Positions 33,511-42,228 of a DNA stretch of 42,228 bases are shown here, in pieces (the stretch's first letter is position 1; every line of letters starts with the position of its first letter). Origin of the DNA: Zygnema cylindricum (lineage: Eukaryota; Streptophyta; Zygnematophyceae; Zygnematales; Zygnemataceae); assembly GCA_037447655.1 (NCBI GenBank), contig JBBHKE010001482.1, positions 1-42,228 of the forward strand, given 5' to 3'. The notes beneath the pieces are model-generated. The model did no database searches and was not told the DNA's origin. It saw only the letters and a program-made list of their open reading frames with translations. The position numbers and the translations under genes were made by a program.

Positions 33511-33850
33511 TTGATTTCGCCACTCTGAAGAGCGCCATTCGCCCTCTTTATGAGAAGAGGGTGAGGAGAAGAGAGAAGAAAGAAAGGGAGAAGAGGAGAA
33601 GGATAGTAAGAGGGAGAAAAAAAGAAAAGGTTTTCAGAGGATATTGACAAATTGGCAATGTCTTTACTTTGTACTCTGTTTTCGTCACTCTGAAAAGCGC
33701 CATTCGCCCTCCTTATGGGAGGAGGGTGAGGAGAGGAGAGGAGAAAGAAAAAGAGAGGGAGAAAAGGAAAGTAAGAGGGAGGGAAAGGGAAAAGGTTATG
33801 ATAGGATGTTGACAAGTTGGCATTCTACTACAGAAAGAGAAAAGAAGTGA
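33511..33850 (+). repeat. ~164-bp direct duplication with GA-rich cores
   Basis: CACTCTGAA-AGCGCCATTCGCCCT recurs at about 33521 and 33685. Each is followed by a GAGGGTGAGGAGA purine run and a GA-x-GATGTTGACAA(A/G)TTGGCA-like tail. Confidence 0.75.
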
Positions 33851-34264
33851 ATGGGAAAGGGAAGGCGACCACAATATTGAGTTTTTGTAAAATTGATATT
33901 TGAAAATAACCTTCTTTCCCTTTTCATTCGTAGTAAACACTTAAAACAAAAAATAAACTTTTTTTCCCTCTTCATTCGTAGTAAAAACTTAAAACAAAAA
34001 ACTATCAATGTTTCCTAAAAAAATAAACTATCAATGTTTCATAAAAAAATAAAATACATCAAATTTCTTTTTGCTTAAAAAAACAAATGTAGTACATTTC
34101 AAGACGTTTTTTTCTCTTATCTTCTCCTTTTCATTCTCTTTTTTTCCCCCTTTTTCTTTCTATTTTCTCCTCGCTATTCCCCCGCTCCCTTTTCTCTGAT
34201 TTTCCTCCTCTCTCATTTTTTTCCTCTCCCTCAAAGTTTTAAAAAACTCTCCGTTGATCGATAA

Positions 34265-34560
34265 TAACGTGTCAGGAAAACCCTGAACATCGTTGAAAAT
34301 TCCATTCTAATTTTTACGATATAGTTTTTTTTTACTATTAGTTTCATGTTTGTTTGTTTGTTTGTTTTTTTTTTAATTTACATTTTTATTTTGTTTTTTT
34401 TTTTTTTTACTATTAATTTTTTTTTTTCATTTGTATTTTTTTTTTAGTTTTTAATTTTATGTTGATTTTTTTTTTTTAATGTAGATTAACATTGTTATTA
34501 TTATTACTATTATTTTTTTAACGTTTTTTTTTTTTATTTTTTTTTTTAAATTTTCGCTAA
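34265..34560 (+). repeat. Dispersed AT-rich repeat family F, copy 4
   Basis: AACGTGTCAGGAAAACCC, then GAACATCGTTGAAAATTCC, then T-rich sequence with TACTATTAATTTT and AACATTGTTATTATTATTA, matching the copies at 25338 and 29471. Confidence 0.6.
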
Positions 34561-36840
34561 ATTAAATTGATTGTCTTTTTTCCTGCCTTTGAATGAAATT
34601 TGTCAAAATATCTTAAATTTATGAAAAAAATTGTTTTTATTTTTCTCTGAGAAAAAAATAGAGGGAAAAACGATAAAAGATAAAAAAAAAAAAAAATAAA
34701 GAGAAGAAAAAAGAAAAAGGAGACGAAAGAAAAATGATAATACAAAACAATAATTTTTAAACGTTTTTTTTTAGTTTTAAATTTCAATTTAAATGAAAAA
34801 TTAATTAAAACCAATTTGTTATTTATAAATATTTTATTATGAATATTTTATCTTTTATAAATAAATTTATTATATAAAATCATTTTTTATTTATTAAACT
34901 ATTAACACACCTTATTTTTTAATTTATTCATAATTTGATAAATAAAGAAGTAAATTATAGAATAATATTTGACTAAAAATATACGAGAAAATATAAGTAA
35001 AAATAAATGAAAAAATTTTAAGTTATTTTTTTAAATTGAAAATACAGAAAATAAATTTTCAATTAAAAGACAATTTTAGAACTGTCGTAAAACAGAAAAT
35101 AAAATCAAACAACATACAACGAAAAAAAAAAAACAAAAACAAAAAATGATTAAAAACAAAAAAATAGAATCAATCATTTTGATGTAAAAAAAAAATCATT
35201 TGTTTTCATTATGATAAAATAATAAAAAATAATAATAAATAAATAAAAGAAAAATTTAAAAAATCGACATGTATGTTTTTTCACTTTTTCTTTTCTTAAT
35301 TGTTATATTAGTACCATAATCAATTGTATCAAATCTTCAAATTTATATAAATTTGCCCAAAAAATTGGTTTTTTGTTTTTAACATCGTAGTTTTGATATT
35401 GCCCCAAAAGTTTAATTTATTCGACAACTCGCTCATCCGTTTATATAGGTTATTACATAGTCAGTTTAACCTCTCCTTTCAAATGTTGCGGAATTACGGC
35501 CTGAAGTATAAAAATTGGACGAATACGGTACTTGACGTCTTGAAAATACTTAGTTTAACTATATTAAGTGCAACTTTTTTATTTTTTCAAATAAGAGGCG
35601 ATTGGAATCACTAAATGGTTTTCATTCGGCAAAGTTTATTTAAATGTTAAAAAAAAGTCGTGTGTTTCTTAACGATTGATTCGACGTAGCCAAGGTGAGT
35701 TAATTGTATAAAATAATTTTTATGTATTTTTATTGAAAAAAAAATTATCTCTTAACATTTTAACATCCATTAATGATGTCTTAAGTTTTTTATTAATTAT
35801 CTTTAATGATATGGAATTGATATCACAATAATGATGAGAATTAATCTTTACCTGGCCTATTTGAAAACAATTTATTTCCATATGTTTTTATCAACTATAG
35901 TAAGTGAACTCTGAACAAGAAAACATGTCAAGAAATTGTCACAATCAATCGATGAAGTTTTTTTTGGGATTATACCAATCTTATTATGTGAGAAAAGGTT
36001 TAAACTTATTTTTTGTCTATGTTTTTAGTTTGTGAAGATGATGGATGAATTCATGAGAATGGTGGAATCAGACACTTCACGAAATTAGAAAACTTGTGGG
36101 GTATTGAAAAACACATTGATATGTATTTATGATGTTATATGATGTAAAATGTCGCCTATTTCAACGTGGGCTATGGCGGCGACAATGAACAAATGTGTAT
36201 CCAAATTAAAGTTAGCGTTAATCTTTGAACTTAAAGTAGAATAAATATCAATAAATTGCATGAGCTTTTTAGGCAACTTTTTGGGCATCAATGCGAGCTT
36301 TTTGAGCATCAAAAAGATAGTTTTAGTAATAATCATTAAAGGTTTTTTTTTCTCCTTTGTTTTTCAGACAAAAAACTGAACCTTTTATATCAACATTTTT
36401 TTTTTGCCTAAATAAACAGCCACTTCGGATTCGGTAAGCACGGTAAGAATTAAAACTGTTGTTATTACACTTTATGTTTTTTTTATTTTTCATTTGTTCT
36501 TTTGGTTTTCGTTCTTCTTGGGTACATTTGTGTCAAAAAGTGACAATTAATCCACAAATGAATCTAACATTTTTTCATTTTACAGTTTTAGTTTAGTTTC
36601 TTCTTCACTTTGAAAAATAGCTTGAACTTGAGCTTGGGCTTGAACTTGTTCATCTATATTTCCTGTTTTTGTTTTTTTTTTTTTTTTAGGGTTTTTTGTT
36701 CTTACTTATTCTTCTATCTTGATCTTCAACTTGGGCTTAAATTTATTCGTCTATATTTCTCGTTTTAGTTTTTCATCGTGTTTTCAATTTTCTTGTTCTT
36801 ACTTTTTTTTTTCTTAGTTGTTTTTTGTTATTTTTGAATA
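34561..36840. other. Gene-free AT-rich stretch
   Basis: A and T runs and AATAAT-type low complexity. Around 36617-36760 the block CTTGGGCTT-AA-TT-TTC-TCTATATTTC occurs twice. The open frame at 35393-35614 shows no family feature. Confidence 0.5.
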
Positions 36841-36845
36841 TTGAT

Positions 36846-37100
36846 AACGATAAGCAAAATAAAAATGACCATGGTAATGATACGAAGCACGTGAGTATAC
36901 GTTTTTCTATTCGTTGTTTAAATAATACTTTAACTATAATCGACTATTTTTTTATTTTCTTTTTGTTCTTGTTATTCTATTTGTTTCTTCTTGTTTTTTG
37001 ATAATGATAACGATAATGATAATGACAATGGTGCGTAGCACGTGCGTATACGTTTTACTATTCCTTGTTATTTATTGTTCAAATGATACTTTAAGTGTAA
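36846..37100 (+). repeat. ~155-bp diverged duplication
   Basis: GATAACGATAA, AGCACGTG-GTATACGTTTT, TTGTT and GATACTTTAA/AATACTTTAA blocks occur twice in the same order (about 36842-36945 and 36999-37100). Confidence 0.6.
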
Positions 37101-37103
37101 TCT

Positions 37104-37190
37104 ACTTTGAGTCTGTAATCAACTTTGAGTCTGTAATCCACTTTGAGTCTGTAATCAACTTTGAGTCTGTAATCAACTATGAGTTTATTG
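37104..37190 (+). repeat. 18-bp tandem repeat, five copies
   Basis: Unit ACTTTGAGTCTGTAATCA starts at 37104, 37122, 37140, 37158 and 37176 (the last diverged). Because 18 is a multiple of three, an open frame crosses it, but it lacks gene context. Confidence 0.95.
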
Positions 37191-38818
37191 CACTAAAAGT
37201 TTGAAGGTGAGCAAACATGACGTGGTAGTGGTCGAAACGAGGAAAATGCCATATTGGGGTACAAATTAAGGTTCAATATCACGTAAATTGTACTATGTTT
37301 TTCACATTTTTTTGTACGGCGATAGGTTTTCTTGTTACAAGCTCAAATTTGGAGGTAATTGATAAGAAAAAAACCATATTTTAAACATGGGCACACAACT
37401 TCTAATTAATAACCAAATAGCTTTGTAGATTTTTCACACAACAAAACTTGCCCGCACGTCATATATTCGTTATTGGTTGACGCAACAACAAATAAGAATT
37501 ACTGTACATGGAATAAATATTTTGTCTATATCTATGTTGTACGTAAGATGTATAGTGCCACCAGTATCATATAACCATATGATTTGCCAATAGCAAAATA
37601 AATGGCTCCATAAGTGCAATACTTAAAGACAAAACTTTATAAAATAACAATTGACAAATTTGTATTATACTTTACGAATTCAACATATCTATTTTTGTGA
37701 AGATATGTTCATGAGTCTTTTAATTTCTTCGTCATGATATTTTGCATAGTGTTGGTAGCGTGGGGAAGTTAGCAAGCTATCAAGTTCAATATGTGGTAAG
37801 ACGTTGTCTATTAGTAGTGTTAGGCTGGTTTTGCTCATTTCAAATTTACACTTTACAACAGTTTGAAGTCAACATCGATTGGCATATTTCCTTGAAGTTC
37901 AGTGGGCTTCAATATCAACTATCACCTCATACTCACTTTAGATAGACACATAGTATGTCCATAAAGAACACTATATCAACATTTTTATCCCTACATTTCC
38001 TTTGTGTGATGTAACGGGTGCCTAGTTCGTCACACAATGTTCAATTGACCTTCAAACACGATTCATATTCAAACGCCGACATGGGCTGTTAAACCCAACC
38101 TCATATTTTTGTGATTATGTTTACCATTTTCGTGTATCAATAGCCTCTTGTCGATAACCGATATATCATTTCGATACATCGATAAAGAAAGTATCACATT
38201 ATTTTATCGATACAGTGGAGCGATAGGCGCCAAATAAAATTCTCGATAATTGTGTTGTATAATCCGTACACCTGTATTGTTTGAGATATGTATTTCTGAT
38301 CTTGCTAAGTAAAAATCTCTCGTATGTACAAAGAACAAAGTGGATTCTGAAACCCCCCCCTCCCCCCCACACACAGATATATCGGCGATAACAAATTAGT
38401 TGTTAGTGGAGCGATATGTCGACCTCCTTTGTTGTTGGATAACGGATAATTGTGGTTATTGGAATTAGCGCGATAAGGAATTGATGCATATACAACATTA
38501 CAACGTCTTAGAGTTAATAACACTAATTAAGTCGTGACTTTTTTTGGCCCAAAATCACAAAAATAGTGTTTACAACATTATTCAAAGAGGTGGACTACAA
38601 TCTGCCACGTCTAATTGCACTAAATTAGTATTTATAATTTTAATCGAGCTAACATGAATAAATCCTTAACGCTTATATTGATTGGCAAAAATTTGCCCTA
38701 ATGTTGAAGGTGAATTGTACAATTTTTGGGCAAACAATGCGTAATTCACCCAAAATTTGTACGAATTGTAAGAATTGCCCTAAAAACGAGAATAAATTTT
38801 CGATAGGTTATTACTTAA
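37191..38818. other. Gene-free stretch
   Basis: No exon was recognised. A region rich in ATCGATA/CGATAAC motifs lies at 38150-38235, resembling one at 3060-3100. An imperfect C14 run lies at 38352-38367. Confidence 0.5.
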
Positions 38819-39546
38819 GGTAACATTCCATTAGAAGAAAAGTGGGGTTCGTTACTGGAAGCCGTACTTTTTCGTACAGTGTCGTACAGAGCCGAACCAG
38901 AAATTTTGTTTTGTCAAACGTAACATCGTTACTGGAAAGCTGTCAGGAAGCTCCAATGATGTCGGCGTATTTCCTGACCGTTGGATATTTCACTTTTTGA
39001 GATCCGCGAAGCAATCGCGCACATCATCCAGTGGGACGCAACTCTCCTCGCGAAGAGAGTTGTGTCCCACTGGATGGTTACCATTAGTACACGTGAAAAA
39101 TAAGAAAAATATCTAATTTAAACAAGCGATCGCAGGCGTACACGTCGTACAAGTCATGTGCCACCTGCCACGATGGATATAAGTCAACCGAAAGTATCAT
39201 CGCAAAGTATCATCGCACGCTTCGTCTGACATCCACCGACCTTCAAAGATCGCGGCGTCTTTTTGCCATTCCGTTTCGAAATTTTGATTTCCATTTTTAA
39301 AATTAAAATCTGGCCGCAAATTTTTCGTACGAATCATTAACGACCTCCGCTGGTACAGATATTATCGTTCAGATTTTACGTTTGTAGAATATTTTTATAT
39401 TTTCATAATGTGAACACTAACTACATGGCACCAATCATAATTTCGAAAGGTTTTTCACTGGCCCGACACAATGGAGCGGACTTCCAGTAAACGCTGTCAC
39501 TAGACTGCTCCGTACATTTACTGGGACTGCCTAATGGAATGTTACC
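38819..39546. mobile_element. 728-bp TIR element with strong internal hairpin
   Basis: GGTAACATTCCATTAG (38819-38834) is perfectly inverted as CTAATGGAATGTTACC (39531-39546). Flanks share only a short ATTAC, so the target duplication is uncertain. Inside are several GTACAG/CGTAC motifs and a hairpin at 39026-39075. No transposase frame is present, so it would be non-autonomous. Confidence 0.65.
39026..39075. repeat. 21-bp-stem hairpin
   Basis: Arms 39026-39046 and 39055-39075 (left arm ATCCAGTGGGACGCAACTC-, right arm ending TCCCACTGGAT) pair with one G-T mismatch around an 8-base loop. It lies near the middle of the 728-bp TIR element. Confidence 0.9.
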
Positions 39547-40488
39547 CTTATTACCGTGTGAACTGAACAACCCTGGAACGTTCTATGAACTCGCATGCCA
39601 TGTTGTGTGAGCATTACAGTACAGTACAGGAATTGTCCTTTACCGTAGTCGTCCGTACATGTCCGTCCAATCGCCCACCCATTTGTGAGCTGTTTGACTT
39701 TCCGCACTTGGGAGGCCCTCCGACCCAACCCCTCCTCATCACCTTCACTACAGGACAGGACGGTACAGACTCCCGGTATTGCTATAATCGAGCGTTTTTA
39801 GGTGTGAAGGTCGCGTGTGAGGGGGTCCACGTCGCCCTGCACTCCTTTCACTCCAATTTCGCTTTACGACGCCTCGCGCCGCGCGGTGAGTCGCAACTAT
39901 AAATATGTTTAGGGTTTTTTTCTCATTCGTGTTTTTTTATATAAAAAAAAACCCGAACCAATAACCCTATGACCCTAAAAATCCGCGGTACCCGGGCGTT
40001 ATTTTGCGAAGTGTGCAGGTCTCGGCGCATTTCGCCTCGTGTAGGAGACGTGCACACCCTGCACACCACGGGCGACAAAACTAACGAACCTTACCTGTTC
40101 ACGTTTTTTTTGGCCACTTTAAACATCTTTCTCCGTACGCACTTGTTCTTTTCACATGGAGACCGCCAATCGGAAGGTGAGAATCTTGGCTTTCAATCGC
40201 AACCGTCATAATCATTGTCCGACAAGAGTGTACGGAGAGGCGAATAAAACCCTTCTAGCGTTACACGGTGGGACCTTTTTTGGTTCGACCCCTCCTCGCC
40301 TGGCGCACGAAACGCCTCCCATTTCGAACTTTACACTCTGGCATCCGTCGCACGTGCGAGGATATTCCGCTGCTGCAAGCTACTGCTGAACTGGTGCGAC
40401 CTTTTCTCGCGTCCCCTTGGCCTCTCTCCTCCTCTCTCTTTTTCAAGAAGCTTCGCACATTTCGCCACGTGGCAGTCTACTGGCAGCC
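39547..40488 (+). promoter_or_regulatory. Upstream region of NHD1
   Basis: About 940 bp before the NHD1 start, higher in GC than the tract before it. It contains CACGTG at 40351-40356 and GCCACGTGGC at 40464-40473, textbook G-box/ABRE-type sites for plant bZIP/bHLH factors. No clear TATA box. Promoter function is inferred from position. Confidence 0.45.
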
Positions 40489-42173
40489 ATGGCGTTCTCC
40501 TCCTACGCCACCTCGATGATGCCACGTGTCGGTTTTTCCGAGCTTCCCGCTTCCCTCTCCTCCTCTCAAAATCTCAGAAAAATCTTCTCCCCTGCTCGTT
40601 TTAGAGTGCCACGTGGCGCCATTAAGGCGACGACACGTGGAAGTGCCGAGCTTGTGCCACGTGTCAGAAGCTCTCTGGTTCGGACGAGCGTGGTCGGAGG
40701 GAAGTCTGAGAAGGCGTCAGAATTGGGGTCAAGGGCCACATTAGGGTTAGGGTTAGGGAGAAGCTTGAACTTGGAGGGAAGAGTGTCGGCCAATGAGGAT
40801 GGAAGAACTACTTCGGAGGAAGATTTAATGCTGGAGGTAGAGACCTCTCTCCTTCTCCCCCTCTCTCCCCCTCTCTCTCCCTCTTTCTCTCCCTCTTTCT
40901 CTCCCTCTTTCTCTCCCTCTTTCTCTCCCTCTTTCTCTCCCTCTTTCTCTCCCTCTTTCTCTCCCTCTTTCTCTCCCTCTTTCTCTCGTTTATTTCTCTC
41001 TCTATCTCTTTCTGTCTCCCCCCTTTGCTCTCTCTCTTCCCCTCTTTTCCTCCTTTCTTTCCCTCCCTCTCACCTCCCCTCTCTCCCCCTTCCTTCCCCT
41101 CTCTCTCTCTCTCCCTATATTTCTCCAACTCATTCTCCCCGAAAATCCGAAAATTAGTGTTTGTTTTATCTTTTTTCTTTCCTCTGCCCCATTTTTATTT
41201 TTTTAATATTTTTTTTAATATTTTTTTTTTATATTTTCTCTATTCGCTGTATTTTCTAATTTTTGATGTTCCAAGTATTCCCCTTTAAACCCTTTAAAAC
41301 CCTAAATTCATAAAATTAGGATATTCTACGTAAGTTGACAGGACTCGAGAGGGGTAGAGGGAGAGCGAGGGAAGAATGAGGGGGGAGAGGAGAGGGCTCA
41401 GGAAAGGGAGAGGAAAAAAATGGGTCGAGTAAGTCAGTGGAGAAGTTGAGGAGGGGAGAGATGGAGAAGGAGGCGAGAGTGTGAAAAGAAGAAAGAAAGG
41501 AGAGAGCAAGCGGGGAGTGAGGGGAGGGGAGAGAGAAGGGTAGGGGGAATGTGATGAGGGAGAGGCGAGAAGGGGAGGGAAGAGAGAAAGAAGGAGGCAG
41601 AGGGAGACAACAAATGAGCGAGAAGGAAGAGATCGAGAGGAAAGGGAGAAACTGAATATGGAGAGAGAAGGAATAAACGAGGGTAAGAGAGAAATGCAGG
41701 AGAGGGAGGGGAGAGGAGGAGGAGAATGAGGGAAGGGAAGAAAGGCAGATGCAAGCAAGCAAGGGTAGTGGGGATGAAAGAGGGAGAAAAACAGAAGTAG
41801 AAGGACGTTAAAATGTCATGGGGATGAGTCATCCAGAGGGAATGCGAATCGAGGGAAAGGAGAGGGAGAGAGAGAGAGGGTGTCGAAAAGGAATAGCAAG
41901 AAAATGGAAAACAAGAGACACACAGGGAGAGAGAGAGAGAGGTAACCAGAGCCCTGAGAGAGGGGAGGGAGGGAGGGACGTGACCACCTCTGGCAGTCCC
42001 TGGATTCCCCCAGCGGCACGTGCGACCCCCTGTGCTCCGTGGACGAGCTGTCGTCGGCCGACTACGAGTCTGCCAGCGACTCGCAGCGTGACCTGACGCG
42101 TGCCGTGGCGCTCGGGGCGGCGCTCTCGGTGGGCGTCGCCGCCATCAACCACGACTGGGTGGCGGACCACCAG
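40489..42173 (+). CDS. NHD1: Chloroplast NhaD-type Na+/H+ antiporter, first two exons (partial)
   Basis: Exon 1 40489-40836 (116 codons, donor gtagag) and exon 2 41997-42173 (59 codons, donor gtgggc) join in phase 0; the rest lies beyond the window. Exon 1 starts in a strong context (gccATGG) and encodes a Ser/Arg-rich transit peptide. Exon 2 reads CDPLCSVDELSS, an acidic linker, then the start of the first membrane helix, AVALGAALSVGVAAINHDWV, matching the N terminus of plant NHD1 (CDPLCS-DE and AAINHSWVA). The family exchanges Na+ for H+ across the chloroplast envelope and supports salt tolerance and Na+-coupled transport. The frame is open in front of the ATG only through non-ATG codons. 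Odd points: four G-box decamers inside exon 1, three TTAGGG units in frame, and a low-complexity intron. Confidence 0.9.
40521..40665 (+). promoter_or_regulatory. Cluster of four CACGTG G-boxes inside NHD1 exon 1
   Basis: GCCACGTGTC at 40521, GCCACGTGGC at 40608, GACACGTGGA at about 40632 and GCCACGTGTC at about 40656. In frame they encode Pro-Arg-Val, Pro-Arg-Gly, Thr-Arg-Gly and Pro-Arg-Val. With the two upstream sites (40351, 40464) there are six CACGTG in about 315 bp; a seventh is at 42017 in exon 2. Confidence 0.6.
40842..41120 (+). repeat. CT-rich tract with 12-bp tandem repeat in NHD1 intron 1
   Basis: The unit CTCTCCCTCTTT recurs about nine times between roughly 40877 and 40985, within a longer pyrimidine run that begins a few bases after the splice donor. 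The long Ser/Pro/Phe open frame is an artefact. Confidence 0.95.
41340..41960 (+). repeat. GA-rich low-complexity tract in NHD1 intron 1
   Basis: Irregular GGGAGAG/GAAGGAG purine sequence filling most of the 3' half of the intron up to about 35 bp before the acceptor at 41996. Ser/Leu/Pro open frames on the minus strand are artefacts. Confidence 0.9.
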
Positions 42174-42228
42174 GTGGGCGGGGAGAGGTGGGGGAGAAGG
42201 GGGAGAGAGGGATGTTGGAGGGAGGGGG

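Noticed and set aside
39585-40488. Several open frames upstream of NHD1
   Set aside because: Short, overlapping on both strands and without splice-consistent continuation; the strong-context ATG at 40489 explains the gene start.
41294-41832. Three overlapping minus-strand Ser/Leu/Pro frames
   Set aside because: Low-complexity GA/CT tract of NHD1 intron 1 open in several frames at once; no domain.

Overview
The window is nuclear DNA of a green-lineage eukaryote, most likely a streptophyte (a charophyte alga or an early-diverging land plant; the sequence alone does not settle which). The evidence is a complete split gene for the plastid dynamin-like GTPase FZL, the first two exons of a plastid NhaD-type Na+/H+ antiporter (NHD1), and a plant-type INO80D-like double zinc-finger gene, all with spliceosomal introns. 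There are no bacterial-style operons, ribosome binding sites, rRNA or tRNA genes, or CRISPR arrays. Exons were rebuilt by hand from protein similarity remembered for the families, GT/GC-AG borders and codon phase. All exon joins in FZL, INO80D-like and NHD1 keep frame.

Layout. 1-1372 (+): the 3' end of an unrecognised gene (three exons, last 210 residues). 2568-9466 (-): FZL, 12 exons, 982 residues, tail to tail with the first gene. 9467-10592: divergent spacer between FZL and the next gene, filled by two small TIR elements. 10593-14444 (+): INO80D-like gene, three exons, with a possible alternative last exon at 12468-12561. 15567-15783: mariner-like MITE. 16324-19186 (+): broken remnant of a V-ATPase subunit a gene with introns still in place. 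20796-21931 (+): weakly supported gene candidate with a GC-rich last exon. 22761-24283: a second pair of the same two TIR element families. 24850-38800: a roughly 14 kb AT-rich, gene-free tract of microsatellites, decayed dispersed repeats and short tandem duplications. 38819-39546: a 728-bp TIR element with a strong internal hairpin. 40489-42173 (+): NHD1 exons 1 and 2, running off the window.

Functional reading. Two genes act in the plastid (FZL: thylakoid/envelope membrane remodelling; NHD1: envelope Na+/H+ exchange) and one in chromatin (INO80D-like). There is no sign that they form a cluster with a shared task; this looks like an ordinary repeat-rich plant or algal gene neighbourhood. 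No previously undescribed multi-gene system was found. The most notable signals are: G-box (CACGTG) clustering inside NHD1 exon 1; a self-complementary CT/GA intron in NHD1; a TIR element whose end forms the candidate start codon of the INO80D-like gene; the recurrent pairing of two TIR element families; the V-ATPase remnant; and GA-repeat-coded acidic inserts in two neighbouring proteins.
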